Source: a bacterium
GTDB lineage: Bacteria; Vulcanimicrobiota; Vulcanimicrobiia; Vulcanimicrobiales; SCRA01
DNA length: 64,000 nt
Direction of reading: 5' to 3'
NCBI GenBank assembly: GCA_004298675.1
Contig: SCRI01000058.1
Coordinates: 62,001-126,000, forward strand
The first letter of the stretch is position 1, and each line of letters starts with the position of its first letter. The position numbers and the translations under genes were made by a program. Of the stretch, positions 17,120 to 27,119 are shown in pieces. Under the pieces are notes generated by a model. That model had not been told where the DNA came from, did not search any database, and was given only the letters and a program-made list of their open reading frames with translations.

Positions 17120-19846
17120 ATGGCAAAGGTGATTGCGCCCGCGGCGGCGGTCAGCGGCAAGGTGCCGGGCGCAACGTGGATCTATCGCTTCGAGCAGGGC
17201 TCCGCGTCGATGCGGGACCTGCTCGGCGGCAAGGGCGCGGGGCTGGCGGAGATGACGCGCGCGGGCCTGCCCGTCCCCGATGGCTTCACGATTACCACCG
17301 AGGCCTGCCTTGCGTTCTACCGCAATGCGCGCGCCCTGCCGCCCGGCCTCGCGGAGGACGTGCGCGCGCATATGACCATCCTCGAGCGCAACACGGGTAA
17401 GAGCTTTGGCGGGCGTGAGAACCCGCTCTTGGTCTCCGTGCGCTCGGGGGCACGGGTCTCGATGCCGGGCATGATGGACACGATCCTCAACCTGGGCTTG
17501 AACGACCAGACCGTCGAAGGGCTGGCGGCGCTTACCGGCAACGCGCGCTTCGCTTGGGATGCCTACCGCCGCTTCGTGCAGATGTTCGGGAAAGTGGTGC
17601 TGGCACTCGACGGCGAGCACTTCGAGCACGTCATCGCCGAGCGCAAGCGCGCCGAGGGTGTCAAGAGCGATCCCGAACTGAGCGCCGAGGGCTGGCGAGC
17701 GGTGGTGGCGGCGTTCAAGGACATCATCGCGCGCGAGAGCGGAGCGGCGTTTCCACAAGACGTCTACGCGCAGTTGTTTCGCGCCATCGAGGCCGTCTTC
17801 GATTCTTGGAACTCCAAGCGCGCGATCGACTACCGCCGCTTCAACAAGTTTCCCGACGATTGGGGCACAGCCGTCAACGTCGTCTCGATGGTCTTCGGCA
17901 ACATGGGCGACGATAGCGGTACGGGCGTGGCCTTCACCCGCAACCCGTCCACCGGCGAGCGCGCGCTCTTCGGCGAGTATCTGACCAACGCCCAAGGTGA
18001 GGACGTGGTCGCGGGTATTCGTACGCCCATGGCAATCGCCGAGTTGGAGCAGCGCCAACCGGGCGTCTACGGACAGTTCATCGAGATCGCCGGGAAGCTC
18101 GAGCGCCACTACCGCGACATGCAGGATATGGAGTTCACGGTGGAGCGCGGTAAGCTCTACATGCTCCAGACGCGCAGCGGGAAGCGCGCGGCGGAGGCCG
18201 CGGTGAAGATCGCGCTGGACATGGTGGACGAGGGTTTGATCTCACGTCAGGAAGCGCTGCGCCGCGTCGGCGCCGAGAGCCTCAACCAACTCTTCCACGC
18301 GCGCATCGATCCGCGCGAACACTTCGAGGTCGCAGCCACCGGCCTCAACGCATCGCCGGGCGCCGCCACCGGCGCGATCGTGCTCGATGCCGATACCGCG
18401 GTGGCCTGGGCCGCCGCCGGGCGCGCCGTGGTTCTGGTGCGTGAGGAGACTGCGCCTGACGACGTCCACGGCATGATCTCCGCGCAGGGTGTGCTGACCG
18501 CCAAAGGCGGCGCCACCTCGCATGCCGCCGTGGTTGCGCGTGGTATGGGCAAGCCCTGCGTGGCCGGTTGCGAGGAGCTCTCCATCGACGCGCGAGCGCG
18601 TACGGTCACGATCGGCGGCAAGACGCTGCGCGAAGGCGATCCCATCACCATCGACGGCACGAGCGGGCGTGTGATCCTGCGCGGGCTGACGCTGATTCCG
18701 CCGCCCTCGGAGCTGCCGGCCTGGCTGGCGCGCTTCCTGGGCTGGGCCGACGAGGCGCGCCGCCTGGAGGTGTGGGCGAATGCCGATACGCCGGAAGACG
18801 CTCGCCGCGCGCGCGAGTTGGGAGCGCAGGGCATCGGGTTGTGCCGCACCGAGCACATGTTCTTCGGTGAGGACCGGCTGCCGATCGTGCGCGAGATGAT
18901 CCTCTCGGATACCCCGGAGGCGCGCGCGCAGGCGTTGGAACGTCTGCTACCGTTCCAACGAGACGACTTTTCCGGGATTCTCGAGGCGATGGCGGGCTGC
19001 ACGGTGACGATCCGTCTGCTCGACCCGCCGCTGCACGAGTTTCTCCCGCCCTACGAAGATTTGCTGGTGGAGACCACGGAGTTACGCCTGCGGTACGGCG
19101 AGAACGATGCGCGCTTCCTGGAGAAGCAGCGCATCCTCGAGCGCGTGCGCCAGCTGCACGAGCAGAATCCGATGCTGGGCTTCCGCGTCTGCCGCTTGGG
19201 TATCGTCTACCCGGAGATCTACGCGATGCAGGTGCGGGCGATCGTGCAGGCGGCAGTGGGCTTGCGCCGCCGCGGCGTCGACGCGCGCCCCGCCATCATG
19301 ATTCCAGGCGTGGGCAATCTGCGCGAGATGGAGTTCACGGCGGAGCACGCCCGCGCCACCGTTGCGAAGACGTTCGAGGAACTGGGCGCCGAAGCGTTCG
19401 AGATTCAAGTGGGGACGATGATCGAGTTGCCGCGCGCCTGTATGGTGGCCGATCAGTTGGCGGGCGTGGCCGAGTTCTTCTCGTTCGGTACGAACGATCT
19501 GACGCAGACGACGCTGGGCTACTCGCGCGACGACGCCGAGGCCAGCTTCATCCCGCGCTATCTGGAGCTGAAGATCCTCGCGGAGGATCCGTTCCAGGTG
19601 CTGGATCGCGAGGGGGTAGGGGCGCTGATGCGCATCGGCGCCGAGCGTGGCCGTGCCGCTCGCGCCAAGCTCAAGATCGGCATCTGCGGCGAGCACGGCG
19701 GGGAGCCGTCGAGCGTGGCATTCTGCGATACGCTCGGTTTAGACTACGTGTCGTGCTCGCCGTACCGTGTGCCGATCGCCCGTCTCGCAGCCGCGCAAGC
19801 CGCATTGGAGCGCGCCGGCAAACGCGAGGGAGCCGATCAGGACTAG
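17120..19846 (+). CDS. ppdK: Pyruvate, phosphate dikinase
   Basis: The 908-residue cytosolic enzyme interconverts pyruvate + ATP + Pi with PEP + AMP + PPi. The N-terminal ATP-grasp domain (LGGKGAGLAEMTRAGLPVPD, SVRSGARVSMPGMMDTILNL) is followed by the phospho-histidine domain GGATSHAAVVARGMG. His468 is catalytic there, and Thr466 corresponds to the residue regulated in plants. The C-terminal PEP/pyruvate barrel has GLCRTEHMFF, TMIELPRACMVAD and GICGEHGGEPSSVAFC, with catalytic Cys856. The ATG at 17120 follows GAGGAGA by about 11 bases. With the malic enzyme near 60 kb it can connect C4 acids, pyruvate and PEP for gluconeogenesis or PPi-based glycolysis. Confidence 0.97.
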   Translation: MAKVIAPAAAVSGKVPGATWIYRFEQGSASMRDLLGGKGAGLAEMTRAGLPVPDGFTITTEACLAFYRNARALPPGLAEDVRAHMTILERNTGKSFGGRENPLLVSVRSGARVSMPGMMDTILNLGLNDQTVEGLAALTGNARFAWDAYRRFVQMFGKVVLALDGEHFEHVIAERKRAEGVKSDPELSAEGWRAVVAAFKDIIARESGAAFPQDVYAQLFRAIEAVFDSWNSKRAIDYRRFNKFPDDWGTAVNVVSMVFGNMGDDSGTGVAFTRNPSTGERALFGEYLTNAQGEDVVAGIRTPMAIAELEQRQPGVYGQFIEIAGKLERHYRDMQDMEFTVERGKLYMLQTRSGKRAAEAAVKIALDMVDEGLISRQEALRRVGAESLNQLFHARIDPREHFEVAATGLNASPGAATGAIVLDADTAVAWAAAGRAVVLVREETAPDDVHGMISAQGVLTAKGGATSHAAVVARGMGKPCVAGCEELSIDARARTVTIGGKTLREGDPITIDGTSGRVILRGLTLIPPPSELPAWLARFLGWADEARRLEVWANADTPEDARRARELGAQGIGLCRTEHMFFGEDRLPIVREMILSDTPEARAQALERLLPFQRDDFSGILEAMAGCTVTIRLLDPPLHEFLPPYEDLLVETTELRLRYGENDARFLEKQRILERVRQLHEQNPMLGFRVCRLGIVYPEIYAMQVRAIVQAAVGLRRRGVDARPAIMIPGVGNLREMEFTAEHARATVAKTFEELGAEAFEIQVGTMIELPRACMVADQLAGVAEFFSFGTNDLTQTTLGYSRDDAEASFIPRYLELKILAEDPFQVLDREGVGALMRIGAERGRAARAKLKIGICGEHGGEPSSVAFCDTLGLDYVSCSPYRVPIARLAAAQAALERAGKREGADQD

Positions 19847-19853
19847 CGGGCCG

Positions 19854-20057
19854 TTACGGAGTCGGCGACGGACAGGGTTCGGGTGTGGCCCCCGCTTGTT
19901 GCGACTGAGAGGAGGCTGTCGCGCAGGGACTGGGCGTTGCGCCGGGCATCACTTGCGCCACCTGCAGGCGGTGGCTCTGCGCGTAGGACGTCGCCCCTAC
20001 CGCACCCAGCGAGAGCGCGACGAAGGCGGCGATGGAGCTGGCTCGTAATCTGCTCAT
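19854..20057 (-). CDS. Small secreted Pro/Thr/Ser-rich protein
   Basis: The 67-residue protein has a clear signal peptide (MSRLRASSIAAFVALSLGAV, with AxA-like cleavage near ATSYAQS). A short mature part is rich in Pro, Thr, Ser and Gln and ends TPEPCPSPTP, with two Cys. An AAGGGA element lies about 13 bases before the ATG. No family is recognised. The Pro/Thr/Ser tail resembles that of the secreted protein at 27120-27803, so both may be export-targeted surface or periplasmic proteins. It is convergent with ppdK, with stop codons 7 bases apart. The 146 bases between it and the HD-domain gene show no other gene. Confidence 0.55.
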   Translation of the reverse strand: MSRLRASSIAAFVALSLGAVGATSYAQSHRLQVAQVMPGATPSPCATASSQSQQAGATPEPCPSPTP

Positions 20058-20203
20058 GGTGTGGCCATTCCCTTGCTCTGGAGCGTGTTGGTGAACATTG
20101 CACGTTCATACCGCCTCAGGCCGGTTACGCCACGCCGCCGCTTTGAGACCTTAGGCTTAGCGCGGTAAGGGCTTTTGGGCCCCCTGCATAAGCGCTCGAA
20201 CGC

Positions 20204-21418
20204 TCAGAATGGCAGCGGCAAGGCGCTCCAACCCGCTTGACGGCGTGCGCGCACCTCGGCGCAGAGCTGCCGGGCGCCGCGCACGCGGTCGCCGCCGCGA
20301 CGCACGAAGAGCTTGCGCCAGTAGGCCTTGCCGGCAAGGCCGCGGATGAGATCGGAGGCCTCCGTGGCTTCGACGGTCGCTCCCATGAGATGCACGTAGA
20401 GCGCGGGGCCGCGGCGCATGCGCTCTTCCTGCGCATCGCCCCAGACGTCGTCGCCATAGTGGTCCCGCAACACGCGCTCGCAGGCTTCGTAGAGCGTGAG
20501 GTCGCGTTCGCCGTTGAACTCTGCGGCCAGCGCGAACGGTGCGATGCGATCGCGCAACGCCCGCGCCGCCGCGGTTTGCGAAGGCCGCAACTGCTCCATG
20601 ACGCGGAAGTCGTCCCAGGCTAGGAACTCGCCGATCGCGTCGAGCTCGTGCGGATCGCTCCACAGTTCGCGCAGCGCATCGCCCAGTACGCGCTCGAACG
20701 CGCGAGTGGTGTGGTGGAAGTAAACCGTGGCGAACATCATGTAGCGGGCGAGCACGAATTGCTCGAGTGCCACCAAACCGCGTCCGTCGATGCCTAAGCG
20801 CGGCTGACCGCCGATACGCAGCACGCGCAGCGAGGCCACCAGTTGCGCCGCGTCGTAACGCCCGCCGCTCACGCCCGTGAAGTAGGCGTCGCGCTGGAGA
20901 TAGTCCATGCGGTCGCAGTCGAGGTTCGGTCCGCTCACGAGCTCCTTGAGCACTGGGAAGGAAGACGGCGGACCGCTGACGATCAGCGCCAGCACCTCGC
21001 GCGGGTCCACGCCCGCGCGTGCCATCCCTTCGCGCAGCCGTGGAAGTTCGAGCATCTCCTCCGTGCGTGTCTCGTGCCGCCGCCCCAGCACGGCCTCGGA
21101 GGCGTGAGAGAACGGCCCGTGCCCCAGGTCGTGCAGCAGCAGCGCCACCCGCAGGAGGCGCCGCTGCGCCTCGTAGTCCTGTTCGGATGCAAAGTAGTCC
21201 GGCGAGTGCTCGCGCAAGGCTTCGATGGCGCGCGTCCCCATCGCCAGCGCCCCCAGCGCGTGCGTGAAGCGCGAATGTTCCGCCGAGGGAAAGGCTAGAT
21301 AGGCAAGGCCGAGCTGGCGCAAGCGCCGCAGGCGCTGAAACGGCGCGCTATCCATGAGCGCCGTCTCCGCCTCGCTTAACTCGATGAACCCATGGATGGG
21401 GTCAAAGATCCGCTTCAC
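20204..21418 (-). CDS. HD-domain phosphohydrolase, dGTPase-like
   Basis: The 404-residue protein belongs to the HD superfamily group COG1078 (YdhJ/EF1143-like), which includes dNTP triphosphohydrolases. Metal ligands are visible as the His in SAEHSRFTHALG and the HD pair in LLLHDLGHGPFSHASE, with a later Asp in NLDCDRMDYLQRDAYFTG. The start is GTG 21418, reading (M)KRIFDPIHGFIEL, with GAGGAG about 6 bases upstream. The longer frame upstream runs through the repeat-rich spacer and is not conserved-looking. Members hydrolyse dNTPs or act in nucleotide-pool control. The exact substrate is unknown. It is divergent from dnaG across a structured 344-base region. Confidence 0.85.
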   Translation of the reverse strand: MKRIFDPIHGFIELSEAETALMDSAPFQRLRRLRQLGLAYLAFPSAEHSRFTHALGALAMGTRAIEALREHSPDYFASEQDYEAQRRLLRVALLLHDLGHGPFSHASEAVLGRRHETRTEEMLELPRLREGMARAGVDPREVLALIVSGPPSSFPVLKELVSGPNLDCDRMDYLQRDAYFTGVSGGRYDAAQLVASLRVLRIGGQPRLGIDGRGLVALEQFVLARYMMFATVYFHHTTRAFERVLGDALRELWSDPHELDAIGEFLAWDDFRVMEQLRPSQTAAARALRDRIAPFALAAEFNGERDLTLYEACERVLRDHYGDDVWGDAQEERMRRGPALYVHLMGATVEATEASDLIRGLAGKAYWRKLFVRRGGDRVRGARQLCAEVRARRQAGWSALPLPF

Positions 21419-21442
21419 GCCTTGCTCCTCGCCTTGCTCCTC

Positions 21443-21575
21443 GGCGGGCACGTACCGCACGCGGGGACGCCCGTCGCGGCACATCCGTGTGCCGCTCCTG
21501 CTGCCCTCGCGCTTCGCTCCACCATCCTGGTTTCGCTCGCGCCTCGGAGCCCCCGCTTTGCGGTACGTGCCCGCC
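21443..21575. repeat. 16-bp inverted repeat enclosing a hairpin
   Basis: The arms 21443-21458 and 21560-21575 are exact reverse complements (outer arm GGCGGGCACGTACCGC), 101 bases apart. A second perfect 8-bp hairpin lies inside at 21476-21495. The layout resembles a small non-coding RNA or a miniature palindromic element. No copy elsewhere in the window was noticed. Confidence 0.6.
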
Positions 21576-21663
21576 TCCTCGCGGCTGTGAGCAGCGGGGC
21601 CGCGCAGGAGGCGCGGCGACGGGCGCCCCCGGCAGGGGCGTGTACCGCCCCGGTGCGAAAATA

Positions 21664-21677
21664 CGAACATGCGTTCG
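21664..21677. promoter_or_regulatory. LexA-like (SOS) box upstream of dnaG
   Basis: The sequence CGAACATGCGTTCG fits the Gram-positive LexA/DinR pattern CGAAC-N4-GTTYG. A TACGAT hexamer, possible -10, lies just downstream (21680-21685). The E. coli dnaG operon also carries LexA control. The LexA site of this lineage is unknown, so this is a candidate only. Confidence 0.4.
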
Positions 21678-21762
21678 CGTACGATGTCCACCGCGCGCCC
21701 ACAGGAAACGCAAGATACTCACAGGGTCGTCCACAGCGGCGCCTGCGAACGTAAGCAGTTCC

Positions 21763-23541
21763 GTGGCGATCGCTGATTCGGTCCTCTCCGAGATTCAAGC
21801 GCGCCTCCCGCTGGTGGAGGTCGTGGGCTCGTACGTGCAGTTGCGCAAGCGGGGGAAGGATTACGTCGGCCTCTGCCCCTTCCATAGCGAGCGCACGCCT
21901 AGCTTCAGCGTGGCCCCGGAGAAGGGTTTCTTCAAGTGCTTCGGCTGCGGCCAGGGCGGCGGACTCTTCAAGTTCATCGAGCTAATCGAGAACGTGAGCT
22001 TCCCCGACGCGATACGCTTGCTGGCCAAGCGCGCCGGCGTGGAGGTCGAGGAGGAGACCCCGGCGATGGCGCGCCGGCGCTCCGAGCGCGAAGCGATCTA
22101 CGAGGCCAATGCCGCCGCCGTCGCTTACTTCCAGGAGCAGTTGCGCAAGGGGGCCGACGATGGGGCGGGGCGGCGCTACTGCGCGAAGCGCGGGCTCTCC
22201 GATGCCACGCTGGAGGCGTTCAAGATCGGCTACGCCCCCGACCGTTGGGATGGGCTGACCGGTTATCTGCGCGATCTCGACATCGATCTCAGCATCGCGG
22301 CGCGCGCGGGCTTGGTGAAGCCGGGGCAGCGCGGCTATTACGACTTCTATCGCGGGCGTCTGATGATTCCCACCTATGCCGCCACCGGCGAAACGATCGC
22401 CTTCGGTGGACGCGCCCTGGGGGATCAGGAGCCCAAATATCTCAACACCGCGGGGACACCGGTCTACACCAAGGGGCGCCACCTCTTCGCGCTCAACCTC
22501 GCGCGCCGTGCCATCGCTAAAGCGGGGTTCGCGATCCTCGTCGAGGGCTATCTCGACTGCATTGCCCTGCACGAAGCCGGATTCACTCATGCCGTGGCTT
22601 CGCTCGGCACGTCCTTCACCGCGGAACAGGCGGGCGAGCTGCACCGCTACGCACAACGCGCCTACCTGTGCTTCGACGGCGACGGCGCGGGAGCCGGCGC
22701 CACGGTCAAGAGTGTTGACGTCTTGCGCGAGACCGGCGTCCAGGCACAGATCGTGCTGCTGCCCGCGGGGGAGGACCCCGACTCGTTCGTGCGCGGGCAA
22801 GGTGCCCCAGCCTTCGCGGCGCTGCTGGAGGCAGCGGTGCCTTGGGAGAGCTACAAGATCGAGCGCGCGTACCAGCGCATCCGCGCAGGCTCGGCGAGCC
22901 GGGCCGAGGTGCTGCGGGCTGTGACGCGCGAGATCGCGGAAATCGACGAGTTGGAGCGTGACTACTGGCTCGTGCAGCTCTGCGGGCGGCTGGGTGTGGA
23001 TCCGCAAGAAGTTCGAGCCAGCCGCTTCCTCGCACAGGCCTGGCAGCGGAGCGAACGCTCTGTCTCCGCGTTCACGCGCTACGCGCCCCCGCTGCCCGCG
23101 AAGAACCCGCGCGAACGCGAATTTCTCGCCGCCCTCCTGGCGCAGCCGGCGCTCCTTGAAACCGCAGCGGGCGCGGTGCGGTTGGAGGCAATCGAGGACC
23201 CGGTTTACCGCCGCCTCTACGGCGCGCTGCTCGAACAGCGCGGCAAACTCGAGGCCGGCGGAGAGCCCTTTACCCTGTTTGCCGGTGACGACGAGACTTC
23301 CGGAGCGCTAGCGGACGTGCTCTCGTCCACGGCCGCAACGGTGGGCCAGGCGCTGGCGTTCGAGGCGCTGGAGGAGCAGATTCACCGCTTCGCCCAGGAC
23401 CTAGCCGCACGTGCCGATCGCACCCGCCTGAGCGAGCTGGAACGCGAGATCGAGCGGCGCTACGTCCAGGGTGAGGAGGTGCCCGCCGGCTTGCGCGAGC
23501 AGAGTCAGGCAATTCGCCGCCGTTTGCAGGGGAAACGGTAG
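21763..23541 (+). CDS. dnaG: DNA primase DnaG
   Basis: DnaG makes RNA primers for replication and works with the DnaB helicase. The 592-residue protein has the CHC2 zinc domain (CPFHSERTPSFSV...KCFGCGQGG, about residues 39-66). The catalytic core includes a TOPRIM fold (ILVEGYLDCIALHEAG and YLCFDGDGAG). A C-terminal helicase-interaction region from about residue 430 ends in a basic tail. The start is taken at GTG 21763 because homology begins at VLSEIQARLPLVEVVGSYV. There is no good Shine-Dalgarno sequence before it, but the TGCGAAC motif found before other genes is present. rpoD follows after 156 bases, as in the classic dnaG-rpoD arrangement. Confidence 0.96.
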   Translation: MAIADSVLSEIQARLPLVEVVGSYVQLRKRGKDYVGLCPFHSERTPSFSVAPEKGFFKCFGCGQGGGLFKFIELIENVSFPDAIRLLAKRAGVEVEEETPAMARRRSEREAIYEANAAAVAYFQEQLRKGADDGAGRRYCAKRGLSDATLEAFKIGYAPDRWDGLTGYLRDLDIDLSIAARAGLVKPGQRGYYDFYRGRLMIPTYAATGETIAFGGRALGDQEPKYLNTAGTPVYTKGRHLFALNLARRAIAKAGFAILVEGYLDCIALHEAGFTHAVASLGTSFTAEQAGELHRYAQRAYLCFDGDGAGAGATVKSVDVLRETGVQAQIVLLPAGEDPDSFVRGQGAPAFAALLEAAVPWESYKIERAYQRIRAGSASRAEVLRAVTREIAEIDELERDYWLVQLCGRLGVDPQEVRASRFLAQAWQRSERSVSAFTRYAPPLPAKNPREREFLAALLAQPALLETAAGAVRLEAIEDPVYRRLYGALLEQRGKLEAGGEPFTLFAGDDETSGALADVLSSTAATVGQALAFEALEEQIHRFAQDLAARADRTRLSELEREIERRYVQGEEVPAGLREQSQAIRRRLQGKR

Positions 23542-23697
23542 GGTCCCAACGTATTGAGGTTGGCTCTTCGCATCCGTCGTCACGGACGGACGCAGGGAGA
23601 GCAGTCCCGAAGAGTGTCGGCAACGCTCGCACCGCCGCAGGTGTCTCATGGTGAGATACGGCGGCCGTCCGGTCATTCATCGAGGAAGGAGGGAGTC

Positions 23698-24888
<1,191 letters not shown>

Positions 24889-24889
24889 G

Positions 24890-25309
24890 GTGAGGGCCGG
24901 CACGAAGTGGTGGAGCGCCGTCGCGGTCTTCGCGGCGGCGTTTCTCTTGCTCTCGCTCCAGGAGGGCGTCTACGAGTTCTCCGTCAGTCTGATGCCGGGG
25001 CGCTGGCATGTCTTCCCGCGCAAGGTCATGGCGACGATCGCCTTCGCGCTCATCGCCTATTGCGTGGAGCGCGCCGCCGAGAGCTCCGGCCGGCGGCGCG
25101 ATTGGCTGCTGCCCGTGCTCGCCGGTACCGTCTTCTCCGGCATCGTGGAAGTCGCGCAGCACTACTACGAGTACTTCATCGGCACGCCGCTCGAGCCGCT
25201 GCGCTCCAGTGTGATCGACGTCGCCACCGGCACGATCGGTGGTGCGATCGCCGTGTGGGCGTTGGCGCGCGGTTGGGCGGGCGCGAGGCGCGTTAGCCGG
25301 CGGCGCTGA
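24890..25309 (+). CDS. VanZ-like family membrane protein
   Basis: The 139-residue protein has about four membrane segments and the VanZ-type pattern with charged and polar residues between them (YEFSVSLMPGRWHVFPRK, then FSGIVEVAQHYYEYFIGTP and DVATGTIGGAIAVW). VanZ proteins are linked to low-level teicoplanin resistance and to envelope changes, but the molecular role is not known for most members. The GTG start lies one base after the rpoD stop, so it is likely transcribed with rpoD. Its 3' end overlaps the convergent rmlA gene by 17 bases. Confidence 0.78.
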   Translation: MRAGTKWWSAVAVFAAAFLLLSLQEGVYEFSVSLMPGRWHVFPRKVMATIAFALIAYCVERAAESSGRRRDWLLPVLAGTVFSGIVEVAQHYYEYFIGTPLEPLRSSVIDVATGTIGGAIAVWALARGWAGARRVSRRR

Positions 25310-26042
25310 CCGCCGCCTCCGACCAACCCGCGCGCTCGGCCACGAGCCGATTGGCGAGGTGCAGGCTCTCGAAGGTGCCGGCGTCGGTCCACCAGTCTTG
25401 CAGCACGTCCGAGTAGAGATCGCCGGCGTCGATGTAGGCATTGTTGACGTCGGTGATCTCTAGTTCGCCGCGGTGGCTCGGCTTGAGCGTGCGGCAATAG
25501 TCGAAGACGCGCGCATCGTACATGTAGATGCCGGTGACGGCGTAGGAGCTCTTGGGCTGTTTGGGTTTCTCCTCGATGCGCACGATGCGCTGACCGTCGA
25601 GTTCGGGCACGCCGAAACGCTGGGGATCGCTGACTTCCTTGAGCAGCAGGCGCGCGCCGGAGGCCTGACGTTGGAAGGCCTGCACGTACGGCGAGAGGTC
25701 GTCGGCGAAGACGTTGTCGCCGAGGATGACGATGATGCGTCCGCCGTCGGCGAAGTGCTCGGCGAGCTTGAGCGCGTCCGCGATGCCGCCCTCACCCTCT
25801 TGATAGGTGTAATGAAGATCCCTGAGGCCGAAGTCGCGGCCGTTACCCAGCAGGCGCAGAAAATCGCCGGCGCTGTTGCCGCCGGTGACGATCATGATGT
25901 CTTCGATGCCCGCGTTCACCAGCGTCTGCAGGGGATAGTAGATCATCGGCCGATCGTAGATCGGCAGCAGATGTTTGTTGGTGATCTTCGTCAGCGGCCG
26001 CAGCCGGCTGCCCAGACCGCCCGCCAGAATCACACCCTTCAT
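25293..26042 (-). CDS. rmlA: Glucose-1-phosphate thymidylyltransferase (short form)
   Basis: This enzyme makes dTDP-glucose from glucose-1-phosphate and dTTP, the first step towards dTDP-rhamnose. The 249-residue protein has the nucleotidyltransferase signature GVILAGGLGSRLRPLT, then NKHLLPIYDRPMIYYPL, ILGDNVFADDL, RIEEKPKQPKS and GIYMYDARVFDY. It is shorter than the usual 290-residue RmlA and lacks the C-terminal helices of the allosteric site, as in a known short subgroup. The ATG at 26042 has AAGGTGGAG directly upstream. It lies 13 bases after rmlB in the same operon. rmlC and rmlD are not in the window. Confidence 0.9.
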   Translation of the reverse strand: MKGVILAGGLGSRLRPLTKITNKHLLPIYDRPMIYYPLQTLVNAGIEDIMIVTGGNSAGDFLRLLGNGRDFGLRDLHYTYQEGEGGIADALKLAEHFADGGRIIVILGDNVFADDLSPYVQAFQRQASGARLLLKEVSDPQRFGVPELDGQRIVRIEEKPKQPKSSYAVTGIYMYDARVFDYCRTLKPSHRGELEITDVNNAYIDAGDLYSDVLQDWWTDAGTFESLHLANRLVAERAGWSEAAVSAAG

Positions 26043-26055
26043 ACTCCACCTTGCT

Positions 26056-27072
26056 TCATTTTGCACCGCGCAGGCTTGCATATTGCGCGCGGTAGTAGTC
26101 GGCGAAGGCTCCGGAGCGGATCGGGCGCCACCAGCTCTCGTGCTCCTGGTACCAGGTCACCGTTTGCGCCAGCCCCTCCTCGAAGTCCACGCGCGGACTC
26201 CAGCCCAAGGTGCGCAACTTGGCGGAGTCGAGCGCGTAGCGGCGGTCGTGGCCCGGCCGGTCCTCGACGTGGCGAACGTAGCGTTGCGGGTCCTTGCCGA
26301 GTTGGGTCAGGAGGCGCTGCGTGATCTCGATATTGGTGCGGGCGTTGCCTCCGCCCACGTTGTAGGCATGACCCGGCGTGCCGTGCAGCAACACGTGCTC
26401 GATGCCGCGGCAGTGGTCGTCGACGTGCAGCCAATCGCGCACCTGGAGGCCGTCGCCGTACACGGGCACCTGCTGATCCTCCAGCAGATTGGTCACGAAG
26501 AGCGGGATGAGCTTCTCGGGGTACTGGTACGGGCCGTAGGTGTTCGAGCCGCGCGAGATCAGGACGGGGGTGCCGTAGGTCACGTGGTACGCCAGGACCT
26601 GGAGGTCGGCACCCGCTTTGCTTGCCGCATACGGGCTGCGCGGTGCCAGCGGGTAGCCCTCGTGTGACGAGCCATCGGCCACGTGGCCGTAGACTTCGTC
26701 GGTCGAGACTTGGAGAAAGCGCGTCACGCCATGACGGCGCACCGCCTCCAGCAGCACGTGCGTCCCCAGGATGTCCGTGCGCAGGAACGCTTCGGGATCG
26801 GTGATGCTGCGGTCGACGTGCGTCTCGGCAGCGAAGTTGACCACGGCGTCAACGCCTGGGCCGATGGCCGTCTCGACCGCCGCTTCGTCGCAGACGTCGC
26901 CGCGCCGGAAGCGGTAGCGGGGGTCGTCCTCAATGCTGCTCAGGTTGGCCGGATTTCCGGCGTAGGTGAGTTTGTCGAAGTTGACGATCGACCAGTCCGG
27001 GTGCGTGCGCAGCATGAGGCGCACGAAATTGGAGCCGATGAATCCACAGCCACCGGTGACGAGGAGTTTCAC
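26056..27072 (-). CDS. rmlB: dTDP-glucose 4,6-dehydratase
   Basis: The 338-residue short-chain dehydrogenase-type enzyme converts dTDP-glucose to dTDP-4-keto-6-deoxyglucose using tightly bound NAD. Signatures are the nucleotide motif TGGCGFIGSNFV, NFAAETHVDRSI, the active-site STDEVYG, the YAASK catalytic pair (SPYAASKAGADLQV), SRGSNTYGPYQYPEKLIP and a substrate-binding DWLHVDDHC. It starts with GTG 27072 and is followed by rmlA. The product feeds rhamnose or other deoxysugars for surface glycans, in line with the WbbL-like transferase at 12.5 kb. Confidence 0.94.
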   Translation of the reverse strand: MKLLVTGGCGFIGSNFVRLMLRTHPDWSIVNFDKLTYAGNPANLSSIEDDPRYRFRRGDVCDEAAVETAIGPGVDAVVNFAAETHVDRSITDPEAFLRTDILGTHVLLEAVRRHGVTRFLQVSTDEVYGHVADGSSHEGYPLAPRSPYAASKAGADLQVLAYHVTYGTPVLISRGSNTYGPYQYPEKLIPLFVTNLLEDQQVPVYGDGLQVRDWLHVDDHCRGIEHVLLHGTPGHAYNVGGGNARTNIEITQRLLTQLGKDPQRYVRHVEDRPGHDRRYALDSAKLRTLGWSPRVDFEEGLAQTVTWYQEHESWWRPIRSGAFADYYRAQYASLRGAK

Positions 27073-27119
27073 GGCGTGGCGCTTCTCTAGAGGCGCCGGC
27101 TCATCCCTTGCGCGCGGCG

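Larger units (their letters stand above)
21419..21762 (+). other. Structured intergenic region between the HD gene and dnaG
   Basis: These 344 bases have no convincing gene. They contain a 16-bp perfect inverted repeat (21443-21458 with 21560-21575), a tight hairpin inside it (21476-21495, 8-bp stem and TCCG loop) and another hairpin (21635-21651, GGGGCG/CGCCCC). A LexA-like site follows at 21664-21677. The region must carry promoters for the HD gene leftwards and for dnaG rightwards. It could also encode a small RNA. Confidence 0.6.

Noticed and set aside
20058-20203. Terminator or small RNA between the secreted peptide and the HD gene
   Set aside because: Only a weak 4-bp GGGC/GCCC stem was found, without a T run.
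21487-21762. N-terminal extension of DnaG and of the HD protein through the spacer
   Set aside because: Extensions are Arg/Cys-rich, overlap each other on both strands and cover hairpins.
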